Positions 27,118 through 35,711 of a stretch of DNA of 64,000 bases are shown here, in pieces. Under the pieces are notes generated by a model. That model saw only the letters and a list, made by a program, of their open reading frames with translations. It had not been told where the DNA came from and searched no databases. The DNA is from Modestobacter roseus (lineage in GTDB: Bacteria; Actinomycetota; Actinomycetes; Mycobacteriales; Geodermatophilaceae): NCBI RefSeq assembly GCF_007994135.1, contig NZ_VLKF01000001.1, positions 1,612,001-1,676,000 of the forward strand, in the 5' to 3' direction. The position numbers were made by a program, and so were the translations under genes. Position 1 is the stretch's first letter, and each line of letters begins with the position of its first letter.

Positions 27118-27214
27118 CGGGCCTCCGCGGGGCACTGGCCGCGCCGCGGCCGGGGACCGGTGCCGCACGGGCACCGGGGCGATGATGATCACCACCGAAC
27201 GCACCGTACACAGG

Positions 27215-27233
27215 GAAGGCTTGCCTAACCAAG
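27215..27233. promoter_or_regulatory. DtxR/IdeR-like iron box between hmuT and the divergent epimerase gene
   Basis: GAAGGCTTGCCTAACCAAG keeps the right half GCCTAACC and AAGG of the left half of the 19-base DtxR/IdeR consensus, a weaker match than the htaA box. It sits about 100 bases upstream of hmuT and 90 bases upstream of the plus-strand gene at 27320. It probably gives iron control of hmuTUV; an effect on the divergent genes is possible. Confidence 0.65.
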
Positions 27234-27319
27234 GGTCCCCTTACCGAGTCCTCGCCCTGCGCGGCCGGCGGCCGTGGGTGAGGCTGTCCGCTGGCAGTCG
27301 CAACGGTGGAGGGACGCAG

Positions 27320-28177
27320 ATGGCACGGGTCGCGGTCACGGGCAGCAGCGGGAAGCTCGGCAGGGTGGTGGTCGACCACCTGGTCGAGCACGGGTGGGAC
27401 GTGCTCGCCCTGGACCGGGTGCCGAGCCCGCGGGCCGACGTCGAGTCCGCGGTGGTCGACCTGACCGACGCCGGTCAGGCGGTGGAGGCGCTCGGCGGGT
27501 TCGACGAGCACCGCCCGGTCGACGCGCTGGTGCACCTGGCCGCCGTCCCGGCGCCGGGGCTGATGCCCAACGCGGCGACGTTCGCCAACAACGTGACGGC
27601 GTCGTTCAACGTCTACACCGCGGCGCTGCGCGCGGGCGTGCGCAGCATCGTGTGGGCCTCCAGCGAGACCGTGCTCGGGCTGCCGTTCGACGAGGCGCCG
27701 CCGTACCTGCCGGTCGACGAGGAGTACCACCCCCGGCCGAACAGCGCCTACTCCCTGGTGAAGACCCTGGAGGAGGAGATGGCCCGCCAGCTGTGCCGGT
27801 GGCACCCCGACCTGTCGATGACCGGGCTGCGGTTCAGCAACGTGATGCACCCCGAGGAGTACGCGGGCTTCCCCGCCTTCGACGCCGACCCGCAGCTGCG
27901 CCGGTGGAACCTGTGGGGCTACATCGACGCCCGCGACGGCGCCCAGGCGGTGCGCCGAGCGCTGGAGCAGCGGCTGCCCGGCCCGGAGGTGTTCATCGTC
28001 GCCAACGCCGACACGGTCATGTCCCGGCCGACGGCGGAGCTGGCCGCCGAGGTCTTCCCCGACGTCCCGGTGACCCGGGACCTGGGCGAGCACGAGACGC
28101 TGCTGTCGATCGACAGGGCCCGCCGGCTGCTCGGCTTCGCGCCCGAGCACTCCTGGCGCGACGCCGTGGGCCGGTGA
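27320..28177 (+). CDS. NAD-dependent epimerase/dehydratase family protein
   Basis: A 285-residue extended short-chain dehydrogenase. The N-terminal nucleotide motif is VTGSSGKLGRVVV. The catalytic segment has SSET near residue 114 and Y-S-L-V-K (SAYSLVKTLEEEMA) supplying the Tyr and Lys. HLAAVPAP and FSNVMHPEEY fit sugar-acid or nucleotide-sugar enzymes; uronate dehydrogenase-like proteins also look like this. The ATG has GGAGGGA upstream. The stop overlaps the GTG of the G6PDH-like gene (GTGA), so the two act together, perhaps in oxidation of a sugar or sugar phosphate. Confidence 0.85.
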   Translation: MARVAVTGSSGKLGRVVVDHLVEHGWDVLALDRVPSPRADVESAVVDLTDAGQAVEALGGFDEHRPVDALVHLAAVPAPGLMPNAATFANNVTASFNVYTAALRAGVRSIVWASSETVLGLPFDEAPPYLPVDEEYHPRPNSAYSLVKTLEEEMARQLCRWHPDLSMTGLRFSNVMHPEEYAGFPAFDADPQLRRWNLWGYIDARDGAQAVRRALEQRLPGPEVFIVANADTVMSRPTAELAAEVFPDVPVTRDLGEHETLLSIDRARRLLGFAPEHSWRDAVGR

Positions 28178-29484
28178 TCACCCGGCTCCTGCTGCTGGGC
28201 GCGACCGGCGACCTCGCCGGCCGGTTCCTGCTGCCCGCGCTCGCCGAGCTGACCGCCGCCGGCCAGCTGCCCGAGGGCCTGCAGCTGGTCGGCGCGGCCG
28301 AGCCGGACTGGGACGACGCCCGGTTCGCAGAGCACGTCGCGGCCCGGCTGGCCGAGCACGCCGGCGACGTGCCGGCCGCCGCCCGGCAGGCGCTGGTGGC
28401 CGGCGCCCGGTACCGGCGGGTCGACCTGGGCGACCCGGCGACCGTGGCGGCCGCGGTCGCCGCCTCCCCCGGTGGCGGTCCGGTGGCCGCCTACCTCGCG
28501 CTGCCCCCGTCGCTGTTCCCCGCCGCGGTCCGCGCCCTGGGCGACGCCGGCCTGCCGCCGGGCAGCCGGATCGCGGTGGAGAAGCCGTTCGGCCGGGACC
28601 TGGCCGACGCCCGGGCGCTGAACGCGCTGCTGGCGGAGGCGACCGGTGGGGTCGAGGCGGCGGCCTTCCGGGTCGACCACTTCCTGGGCATGCCCGCGGT
28701 GGCCGGGCTGCCCGCGCTGCGCGCACCGGGCAGTGCACTGGCCGGGCAGTGGGACGGCGAGCACCTCGCGCAGGTCGACGTCGTGTGGGAGGAGACCCTG
28801 GACGTCGGGGGCCGCGCCGGGTTCTACGACCGGACCGGCGCCCTGCGCGACGTGCTGCAGAACCACCTGGTGCAGACGCTGACGCTGCTGGCGATGGAGC
28901 TGCCCGCCACCGCGGCCGAGGAGGACCTGCACCGCGAGCGGCTGGCGCTCCTCCGGGCGGTGCGGGTGCCCGCGCCGTCGGCCACCCGCCGGGCGCGGTA
29001 CACCGCGGGCCCGGCCGGCCGGGCGTACGTCGACGCGGACGGCGTCGACCCCGCCCGGGGCACCGAGACGCTCGCCGAGCTGGTGCTCGAGGTCGGCACG
29101 CCCCGCTGGGCCGGCACCCGGTTCGTGCTGCGCACCGGCAAGGCGATGGCGGCCGACCGCAAGCAGGTCGTGCTGCACCTGCGCGCGCCCGCGCCCGACG
29201 GGCTCCCACCCGAGGTCGAGCGGGTCGCCGACGACCGGCTGGCGATCGCCCTGGACGCCGCCCAGCAGGCCACCGACGGCGTCCGGGTGCACGCCCCGGG
29301 TGAGCGCACCGCCTACGGCGCCGTGCTCGCCGACGTGCTGGCCGGCGGCAGCCGCACCGCCGTCAGCGCCGCCGAGGCGGAGGAGGCCTGGCGCTTCGTC
29401 GACCCGGTGCGGCAGGCCTGGTCCGACGGCGAGCCGCCGCTGCTGGAATACCCCGCCGGCTCCCCCGGTCCGGACGCCGACTGA
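28174..29484 (+). CDS. Glucose-6-phosphate dehydrogenase-like protein (divergent)
   Basis: A 436-residue member of the G6PDH family, shorter than the usual 480-510. The N-terminal motif LLGATGDLAGRFLLPALAEL and EKPFGRDLADA match the family, and the probable catalytic His lies in LQNHLVQTLTLLAMELP. The substrate motif, normally RIDHYLGK, reads RVDHFLGM. The His is kept, but the Tyr is Phe and the phosphate-binding Lys is Met. This suggests a weaker or different phosphate-group preference than ordinary Zwf. It is translationally coupled to the upstream epimerase-type gene, which is not the usual zwf context (tal, pgl, opcA). Confidence 0.85.
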   Translation: MITRLLLLGATGDLAGRFLLPALAELTAAGQLPEGLQLVGAAEPDWDDARFAEHVAARLAEHAGDVPAAARQALVAGARYRRVDLGDPATVAAAVAASPGGGPVAAYLALPPSLFPAAVRALGDAGLPPGSRIAVEKPFGRDLADARALNALLAEATGGVEAAAFRVDHFLGMPAVAGLPALRAPGSALAGQWDGEHLAQVDVVWEETLDVGGRAGFYDRTGALRDVLQNHLVQTLTLLAMELPATAAEEDLHRERLALLRAVRVPAPSATRRARYTAGPAGRAYVDADGVDPARGTETLAELVLEVGTPRWAGTRFVLRTGKAMAADRKQVVLHLRAPAPDGLPPEVERVADDRLAIALDAAQQATDGVRVHAPGERTAYGAVLADVLAGGSRTAVSAAEAEEAWRFVDPVRQAWSDGEPPLLEYPAGSPGPDAD

Positions 29485-29613
29485 CCGGGGCCCGCCGACG
29501 CGGCCCGTTCACGGTCTCCTCACAGCACGGCCACGGAGGCGTCCGCCGCCGGCTGTCTCCGCGCGGCACGGTCGGCCGGCCCGATCCACCGCCCGAGCCA
29601 GGGAGACCCACCC

Positions 29614-30870
29614 GTGCGCCGTCCATCCCGCCGTGCCGCCGCGACCCTCACCGCAGCCGGTCTGCTGACCGCCGTCGCCGTGCCAGCCATCGCCGTGCCG
29701 GCGCTCGCCGGCCCCGCCCCCACCGCGCCCTCGGGCAACGGCACCCAGCAGGCCGAGCTCGTCGCCCGCTCCGTGCTGCCGTCGGCCACCTTCGGTGAGC
29801 AGATCCCCTCCGGCGCGCTGGCCAGCCCGGCCAACGGCGTCACCACGCCGTTCGCCGCCCAGCCGATCCAGGGGTTCTCCGGCCTGCTGAAGGACGGCGA
29901 CGACTGGCTGGTGCTGGAGGACAACGGCTACGGCACGAAGGCCAACAGCGCCGACTTCCTGCTGCGGGTCATCCGGGTGCACATCGACACCACCACCCAG
30001 CGGACGACGGTGCTCGACGGCGGGTTCAGCCTGTCCGACCCCGACCGCAAGCTGCCGTTCCCGCTCACCCGCGCCGACCGCCGGCTCACCGGTGCGGACC
30101 TGGACCCCGAGTCGTTCCAGCGGATGCCCGACGGCACGTTCTGGATCGGCGAGGAGTTCGGCCCGAGCGTGGTGCACGTCGACGCGCAGGGCCGGGTGCT
30201 GTCCGCGCCGGTCCAGCCCGACGGCGTCCGCTCCCCCGACGCCTGGAACCTCAACGGCGCGGCCCCGACCCTCGGCAGCAGCAAGGGCTTCGAGGGCATG
30301 GCGCTGGGCGTCGACGGCAACACGCTGTACCCGATGCTCGAGGGCGCCGTCGCCGGCGACGACCCGGCCACCCGCCGGATCTACTCCTTCGACACCCACC
30401 GTGGCGTCTACACCGGCCTGAAGGCCAAGGTGCGGTTCGAGGTGCCGAACAACGCCCTCGGCGACATGGTGGCGCTGGACCAGAACCGCTTCCTGATCCT
30501 GGAGCGGGACGGCGGTCAGGGGCCGACGGCGCAGCTCAAGGCCGTGTACCTCGTCGACACCCGGGACGTCGACCGGGACGGCTACGCCGACAAGCGGCTG
30601 ATCTCGAACCTGATGGCCATCCCGGACCCGCAGGGCGTGGCCGGTACGAAGGGCGGCTACGCCACCTTCCCGTTCGTCACCATCGAGCAGATCGCCGTGC
30701 TGGACGACCACCGGATCATCGTCGGCAACGACAACAACTACCCGGGCTCGGCCGGGCGCACCGCCGGCGTGCCCGACGACAACGAGCACGTCGTGATCCA
30801 GGTCGACGAGGACCTGCAGGTCGACCCGGCGCTGGCCTCGATCAACGCCCGCGGCGGCCGCGCGCGCTGA
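29614..30870 (+). CDS. Secreted phytase-like (esterase-like) domain protein
   Basis: A 418-residue exported protein. An Arg-rich start and hydrophobic stretch end in AVPALAGPAP, a Sec signal. The mature part has the PF13449 phytase-like beta-propeller features: QGFSGLLKDGDDWLVLEDNGYG, GADLDPESFQRMPDGTFWIGEEFGPSVVHVD, KGFEGMALG and IVGNDNNYPGS. These carry the acidic residues around the propeller centre seen in this family. The enzymatic role is not settled for the family; phosphoesterase activity is a guess. The GTG start at 29614 has GGGAG upstream. A bidirectional terminator follows. Confidence 0.85.
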   Translation: MRRPSRRAAATLTAAGLLTAVAVPAIAVPALAGPAPTAPSGNGTQQAELVARSVLPSATFGEQIPSGALASPANGVTTPFAAQPIQGFSGLLKDGDDWLVLEDNGYGTKANSADFLLRVIRVHIDTTTQRTTVLDGGFSLSDPDRKLPFPLTRADRRLTGADLDPESFQRMPDGTFWIGEEFGPSVVHVDAQGRVLSAPVQPDGVRSPDAWNLNGAAPTLGSSKGFEGMALGVDGNTLYPMLEGAVAGDDPATRRIYSFDTHRGVYTGLKAKVRFEVPNNALGDMVALDQNRFLILERDGGQGPTAQLKAVYLVDTRDVDRDGYADKRLISNLMAIPDPQGVAGTKGGYATFPFVTIEQIAVLDDHRIIVGNDNNYPGSAGRTAGVPDDNEHVVIQVDEDLQVDPALASINARGGRAR

Positions 30871-30888
30871 CCACCACCGGACGTGGCA

Positions 30889-30918
30889 GGGCCCGCCAGG
30901 TGGTCACCTGGCGGGCCC
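30889..30918. terminator. Bidirectional terminator between convergent genes
   Basis: A 13-bp perfect stem, GGGCCCGCCAGGT (30889-30901) with its complement at 30906-30918, closes a GGTC loop. It lies 19 bases after the phytase-like stop and 10 bases after the desaturase stop on the other strand, so it can end both transcripts. Confidence 0.8.
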
Positions 30919-30927
30919 CGTCGTGTG

Positions 30928-32145
30928 TCACGCGGCCTGGCTGCCCTGGTTCCAGGCGGCGCCCTGCAGCTGGCGGCGGACCTTCGGCCCACCCGTCGTC
31001 ATCTTGTAGAGCTTGGCCACCTGGGCCGGGGCGTTCGCCGGGGTGGTCTCGGCCAGCCAGCCGTTGGGCAGCGAGAGCCGGAGCACCTTGTGCCACGCCG
31101 AGCCGACCTGACGCGGGAGCGACGCGGTGTGGTACCGCAGGCCGTAGCGGGCGAACAGGTCGCGGATCTGCGGCGCGATCTCGGCGTACCGGTTGCTCGG
31201 CAGGTCCGGGAACAGGTGGTGCTCGACCTGGTGGGACAGGTTGCCGGTCATGATGTGCATGGCCTTGCTGCCGGAGATGTTGGCCGAGCCGAGCATCTGG
31301 CGCAGGTACCACTCGCCGCGGGTCTCCCCGTCGATCGACTTCTTCTCGAAGGTCTGCACGCCCTCCGGGAAGTGCCCGCACATGATCACCGAGTGCGACC
31401 ACAGGTTGCGCACCACGTTGGCGGTGAAGTTGGCGGCCAGGGTGGGCAGGAACGACGGACCCGACAGCGCCGGGTGCACGACGTAGTCCTTGGTCATCTG
31501 CTTGCCGATCTTCTTCAGCACCTGCTTGCCGCGGGCGCGGAAGCCGGGGTCGGCCCGCCGCTCCTTCGTGGCCAGGTTCTTGCCCAGCTCCAGGTCGTAG
31601 GCGGCGATGCCGTACTCGAAGAAGCAGGCGTTGACGAAGTTCCACACCGGCTGCGCCAGGTACAGCGGCACCCACTTCTGGTCCTCGTCGACGCGCATGA
31701 TGCCGTAGCCGAGGTCGTTGTCCTTGCCGATCACGTTCGTGTACGTGTGGTGCAGCACGTTGTGCGAGTGCTTCCACTGCTCGGCCGGGCTGGCCATGTC
31801 CCACTCCCACGTCGTGGAGTGGATCTTCGGATCGCGCATCCAGTCCCACTGGCCGTGCAGGATGTTGTGCCCGATCTCCATGTTCTCCAGGATCTTGGCG
31901 ACCGAGAGCCCGGCGGTGCCCAGCACCCAGGCCGGCGGGAACTTGGAGAACAGCAGCACCGCCCGGCTGGCCAGCTCCAGCTTGCGCTGCACGTCGATGA
32001 TCCGGCGGATGTAGGCGGCGTCGTCCTCGCCGCGGCTGTCCACCACGGACTGCCGGATGGCGTCGAGCTCGCGGCCGATGGCCTCGATGTCGGCCTCGGA
32101 GAGGTGGGCGATCGGGTTGTCGGACTTCTTCTGCAGGACGGTCAT
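30928..32145 (-). CDS. Fatty acid (acyl-CoA) desaturase, DesA3-like
   Basis: A 405-residue membrane desaturase with the three histidine boxes: GHNILHGQ (near residue 93), HSHNVLHHTYTN (near 126) and HQVEHHLFPDLP (near 317). Together they hold the di-iron centre. Hydrophobic segments lie between the boxes. Layout and partner gene resemble mycobacterial DesA3 with its reductase, which makes oleoyl-CoA from stearoyl-CoA; delta-9 specificity is inferred. The start is ATG at 32145. It lies 32 bases after the ferredoxin-reductase gene on the same strand, which supplies electrons. Confidence 0.92.
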   Translation of the reverse strand: MTVLQKKSDNPIAHLSEADIEAIGRELDAIRQSVVDSRGEDDAAYIRRIIDVQRKLELASRAVLLFSKFPPAWVLGTAGLSVAKILENMEIGHNILHGQWDWMRDPKIHSTTWEWDMASPAEQWKHSHNVLHHTYTNVIGKDNDLGYGIMRVDEDQKWVPLYLAQPVWNFVNACFFEYGIAAYDLELGKNLATKERRADPGFRARGKQVLKKIGKQMTKDYVVHPALSGPSFLPTLAANFTANVVRNLWSHSVIMCGHFPEGVQTFEKKSIDGETRGEWYLRQMLGSANISGSKAMHIMTGNLSHQVEHHLFPDLPSNRYAEIAPQIRDLFARYGLRYHTASLPRQVGSAWHKVLRLSLPNGWLAETTPANAPAQVAKLYKMTTGGPKVRRQLQGAAWNQGSQAA

Positions 32146-32177
32146 GGGCGTGGCTCCTCAGCTCTGGGGTGCGGGGA

Positions 32178-33284
32178 TCAGTGGTCGATGTCGCAGGCGT
32201 CGGCGGCGGCGCTGACGCAGGTCTGGATCAGGACGCCGTCACCGGGTGAGGCGGTGGTCAGCTCCCCGTTGCGCAGGTCGCGGACGGCGCCCTCGCGCAG
32301 CGGCAGGACGCAGCCGTAGCAGATGCCCATCCGGCAGCCGCTGGGCATGAGCAGCCCGGCCTCCTCGGCGGCGTCGAGGATCGGGGTCGCGCCGTCGACC
32401 TCCAGCGTGCGCTCGGACTTCGCGAACGTGACGGTGCCGCCCTCGCCGGTGACCAGCACCCGCGGGCGGAAGCGCTCGGTGTAGAGCCGGTCGGCGATGC
32501 CCTGGTCGGCCCAGTGCTCCTCCAGCGCCTCGAGCAGGCCGACCGGGCCGCAGGCCCAGGTGGCCCGCTCGGCCAGGTCGGGCACCAGGTCGGCGATCGC
32601 CGGGGCGTCCAGCAGGCCGGCGTCCTTCGTGTGGTGCTCGACCAGCCGGATCCGGCCGGCGGCCGCCAGCTCGCGCAGCTCGGCACCGAAGATGACGTCC
32701 TCGACGGTGGGCGCGGAGTGCACCAGGACGACGTCGCACCCGGCGTCCTCGCCCAGGTTGCGCAGGATGCCCATCACCGGGGTGATCCCGGAACCGGCCG
32801 TCACGAACAGCGCCTTGGCCGGCCGCGCCTCGGGCAGGACGAAGTCACCGGTCGCCTGGTCCAGCTGCACGACGGTGCCCGGCTTCGCCCGGTGCACCAG
32901 GTGGTTGCTGACCGTGCCGTCGGGGATCGCCTTCACGGTGATGCTGAAGCAGCCATCGGCGCGGCCGAGCACCGAGGTGATCGAGTACGCCCGCCACAGC
33001 CGGACGCCGTCGATGTCGATGCCGATCCGGACGTACTGGCCCGGGGTGTGCGGCAGCCAGTCGCGGCCGGGGCGGATCACGATGCTCGCCGCGTCCGGGG
33101 TCTCGCGGTGCACGGACTCGATCCGGCCGCGCAGCGCGGCACCGGAGCGCAGCGGGTCGACCAGGTCGAGGTAGTCGCTGGGCAGCAGCGGCGTGGTGAC
33201 GAGTTCGGCCAGCTTCAGCGCGCGGTCACGCAGCGTCGTGAGCAGCGGCCGCGCGGCGACCGGGCGCGGGACGGTGGCGGTCAT
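32178..33284 (-). CDS. Ferredoxin reductase-type electron donor for the desaturase
   Basis: A 368-residue protein with, in order, a ferredoxin-NADP reductase FAD domain (RAYSITS near residue 95), an NAD(P) domain (FVTAGSGITPVMGIL, and WACGPVGLLEAL) and a C-terminal plant-type 2Fe-2S ferredoxin with CRMGICYGC and a later Cys in LIQTC. It should pass electrons from NADPH to the desaturase encoded downstream, as proposed for the mycobacterial Rv3230c-DesA3 pair. ATG at 33284 gives MTATVPRP; a further ATG ten codons upstream is in frame. The gene is divergent from the PucR-type regulator with 95 bases between them. Confidence 0.92.
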   Translation of the reverse strand: MTATVPRPVAARPLLTTLRDRALKLAELVTTPLLPSDYLDLVDPLRSGAALRGRIESVHRETPDAASIVIRPGRDWLPHTPGQYVRIGIDIDGVRLWRAYSITSVLGRADGCFSITVKAIPDGTVSNHLVHRAKPGTVVQLDQATGDFVLPEARPAKALFVTAGSGITPVMGILRNLGEDAGCDVVLVHSAPTVEDVIFGAELRELAAAGRIRLVEHHTKDAGLLDAPAIADLVPDLAERATWACGPVGLLEALEEHWADQGIADRLYTERFRPRVLVTGEGGTVTFAKSERTLEVDGATPILDAAEEAGLLMPSGCRMGICYGCVLPLREGAVRDLRNGELTTASPGDGVLIQTCVSAAADACDIDH

Positions 33285-33379
33285 GTACTGAGTCTTTCCC
33301 AGCCTGGCGATCAATCACCTGTGCCCCGGACGTGAATCGGGCGGTACCTTCTGTTCCCTGCGAACAACGGAGGTCACCG

Positions 33380-34651
33380 GTGGCTGAGCAGCTGCCCCCC
33401 AGCATCCCCGCTCCGGCGGCGCCCGCCATCGGGGACCCGATCACGTTCCCGCCGGCGGTCGTCGCGGCCATGCTGGCCGAGCTGCCGGCGGTCGCCGAGC
33501 GCACCGTGGCCAGCATCGTGGTCGAGGTGCCCAGCTACGCAGGGGCGTTCGCCGGGGAGATGGGCCGGGCGATCCAGCGCGCGGTCCAGGTCGCCCTGGG
33601 CGGGTTCCTGGAGCTGGCCACCGACGGCGGGGGCGTCGACCCCAGCCGGCCGATCGCGCCGGCCCTCGCCGGCGCCTACGCGCTGGGCCGGGGCGAGGCG
33701 CGCAGCGGCCGGTCGATGGACGCGCTGCTGTCGGCCTACCGGGTGGGTGCCCGGGTCTCCTGGCGGCACATGAGCGAGACCGCCGTCTCCGCCGGGCTCA
33801 CCGTCGGCTCCCTGGCCCGCTTCGCCGAGCTGGTGTTCGCCTACATCGACCAGCTGTCCGCCGCCAGCGTCGCCGGCCACGCCGACGAGCTGGCCACCAG
33901 CGGGCGGGTGCGCCAGCACCACCTGGAGCGGCTGGGCGCGGTCCTCCTCGCCGGGCGGCCCCTGCACGACCTGACCGCCGCCGCCGAGCGCGCCGACTGG
34001 ACCCCGCCGCGGACGCTCACCGCCGTCGTGCTGCCGGAGACCCGGGCCCGCAACGCGCTGGCCCTGCTGGACGCCCGCACGCTGCAGGTGACCGAGGAGG
34101 CCGCCGGTCCCGGTGGCGAGGAGGAGCGCGCCGTCCTGCTGGTGCCCGACGCCGGGGGCGGGGCGCGGGCCGGTCTGCTCCGCGTGCTGGACGGGCTCGG
34201 CGCCGCCGTCGGCCCCGCCCGGCCGTGGCACGACGTCGCCGCCTCGCACCGCCGGGTGCTGCGCGCCCTGCGGCTGGGGCCGGCCCCGGACACCGCTCCC
34301 CTGGACACCGCTCCCCTTGACACCGCTCCCCTTGACACCGAGGCCCGGCTCGTCGAGCTGGTGCTGCGCGCCGACGAGGAGGCGCTCACCGATCTGCGCA
34401 CCGCCGTCCTCGCCCCGCTGGACCAGGTCACCCCCGCCACCCGGGAGAAGCTCACCGCCACGCTGCGCTCCTGGTTGCTGCACCACGGCCGCCGGGAACG
34501 GATCGCCGCGGAGCTCTTCGTGCACCCGCAGACCGTCCGCTACCGGATGGGGCAGCTGCGCGACCTGTTCGGCGACCGGCTGGAGGACCCGGCGACGCTG
34601 CTGCAACTGACGCTGGCGCTGGGCTGTGCCCCGCGGGAGCCCAGCGCCTGA
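33380..34651 (+). CDS. PucR/CdaR-type helix-turn-helix regulator
   Basis: A 423-residue regulator. The C-terminal HTH_30 domain is clear: LRSWLLHHGRRERIAAELFVHPQTVRYRMGQLRDLFGDRL with the helix-turn-helix around residues 370-400. The N-terminal 200 residues resemble the RsbRD/PucR sensory region of actinobacterial regulators (YRVGARVSWRHM, ELVFAYIDQLSAASVAGHADEL). GTG at 33380 is chosen because GGAGG lies six bases upstream. A threefold 15-base repeat in the middle codes a DTAPL run. It is divergent from the desaturase operon and likely controls it, possibly with a fatty-acid signal; this is inference from position. Confidence 0.85.
   Translation: MAEQLPPSIPAPAAPAIGDPITFPPAVVAAMLAELPAVAERTVASIVVEVPSYAGAFAGEMGRAIQRAVQVALGGFLELATDGGGVDPSRPIAPALAGAYALGRGEARSGRSMDALLSAYRVGARVSWRHMSETAVSAGLTVGSLARFAELVFAYIDQLSAASVAGHADELATSGRVRQHHLERLGAVLLAGRPLHDLTAAAERADWTPPRTLTAVVLPETRARNALALLDARTLQVTEEAAGPGGEEERAVLLVPDAGGGARAGLLRVLDGLGAAVGPARPWHDVAASHRRVLRALRLGPAPDTAPLDTAPLDTAPLDTEARLVELVLRADEEALTDLRTAVLAPLDQVTPATREKLTATLRSWLLHHGRRERIAAELFVHPQTVRYRMGQLRDLFGDRLEDPATLLQLTLALGCAPREPSA
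34289..34340. repeat. In-frame 15-bp tandem repeat in the PucR-type gene
   Basis: Three copies of GACACCGCTCCCCTK (34289-34303, 34304-34318, 34319-34333) and a partial fourth copy code DTAPL three times plus DT. Copies two and three are identical. The repeat lies in the linker before the HTH domain and could change length by slippage without shifting the frame. Confidence 0.9.
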
Positions 34652-34663
34652 CAGGGTGGGCAG

Positions 34664-35146
34664 GTGCCCCGCTGGCCCGCCACCCCCGCGCCCGACGCCC
34701 TCGGCCCCGTGGTGCTCGGCGTCGTGGTGCACGGCCCGGTGCTGCTGGCGCGCTCCCCCGGCATCGCCGCCGGGCTGCGGTGCGTGTTCGCCCACCCCGG
34801 CGGCCTGCACCTGCCGATCGTGGTCCGCGCCACGGGCGTGCAGGCCGAGGCCGCCGGACGGCGCACCTTCCCCCGCCGCGACGGGGAGCCGCAGCCGTGG
34901 TCCGGCCTGCTGGTCACCCTCACCGTCGACGGCGTGACCGGGCCCGCCGACCCGGTCGGTCCCACCTCCAGCGGCGGCGCCGACTCGTTCCGCTCGGAGG
35001 GGTCCTGGTGGGCCGGTGCGCTGCCGAACGACGGCCGGCTGACCGTCACCGTCGGCTGGCCCGCAGCCGGGCTGGCCGAGGCGACCACGGTGCTGCAGCT
35101 CGACCCGCTCGACGACGTCGCCGACCGCGTCGTGCCCCTGCACTGA
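34664..35146 (+). CDS. Hypothetical protein
   Basis: A 160-residue soluble protein that I do not recognise. It starts at GTG 34664 with GGGTGGG upstream, only 13 bases after the regulator stop. The sequence alternates in the manner of a beta-sandwich: VVLGVVVHGPVLLARSP, FAHPGGLHLPIVVRATG, LLVTLTVDGVTG and GRLTVTVGWPAAGL. There is no signal peptide or membrane helix. Third-position GC is as high as in its neighbours, which supports real coding. Possible co-transcription with the regulator gives no clear hint of function. Confidence 0.7.
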   Translation: MPRWPATPAPDALGPVVLGVVVHGPVLLARSPGIAAGLRCVFAHPGGLHLPIVVRATGVQAEAAGRRTFPRRDGEPQPWSGLLVTLTVDGVTGPADPVGPTSSGGADSFRSEGSWWAGALPNDGRLTVTVGWPAAGLAEATTVLQLDPLDDVADRVVPLH

Positions 35147-35319
35147 CGGCCGTCGCGGCCCCGCCCCACCCGTGGGCCACCTCGAGTGGCACGGCGCCGC
35201 CGGTGCCGACAGAGTGGGCAGGGTCCGGGCCGTGGCGACCTGCCACCGGCCCGGGCGGCGCCGGCTCCGGTCCGGCGTCCGGTGTGTCCGTTCACGGGGG
35301 AGGACGGGGGAACTCTGCG

Positions 35320-35688
35320 ATGACGCTCTACGAGCGACTGGGCAACGACGTCGGCATCCGCACCGCGGTCGACGACTTCTACGAGCGGGTGGTGGCCGAC
35401 CCGGAGCTCACCGGATGGTTCGAGGGCGTGGACATGCCCCAGCTGCGCCGCCACCAGACCGCGCTGCTGGTGCAGGTCACCGGCGGCCCGGTGGAGTACT
35501 CCGGCCGTGAGCTGGCCGAGGGCCACGGCGACCTCGCCATCACCGGCGACGCCTTCGACCGGGTGGTCGGCCACCTGGTCGACACCCTCACCGAGCTGGG
35601 TGTCTCCGGCGAGGACATCGGCCAGGTCGGTGCCGCGCTCGGCGCGCACCGCGACGAGATCGTCACCGAGCCCGCACCGGCCGGCTGA
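35320..35688 (+). CDS. glbN: Group I truncated hemoglobin
   Basis: A 122-residue 2-over-2 globin. TLYERLGNDVGIRTAVDDFYERVVADPEL contains the B10 Tyr used to hold oxygen or nitric oxide. LRRHQTALLVQVTGGPVEYSG contains the proximal His (F8) and the glycine motif of group I proteins. It probably binds O2 or NO and helps detoxify NO. The ATG at 35320 follows a GGGGGA stretch. The flavohemoprotein gene starts 23 bases after its stop, so the two hemoglobins probably share a transcript. Confidence 0.93.
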   Translation: MTLYERLGNDVGIRTAVDDFYERVVADPELTGWFEGVDMPQLRRHQTALLVQVTGGPVEYSGRELAEGHGDLAITGDAFDRVVGHLVDTLTELGVSGEDIGQVGAALGAHRDEIVTEPAPAG

Positions 35689-35711
35689 GCCGGCGCGCCG
35701 AGGAGACGCCT

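Noticed and set aside
26966-27320. Plus-strand extension of the epimerase gene upstream to 26966
   Set aside because: The added codons would cover the hmuT start and iron box, and ATG 27320 has a good ribosome site and a normal Rossmann start.
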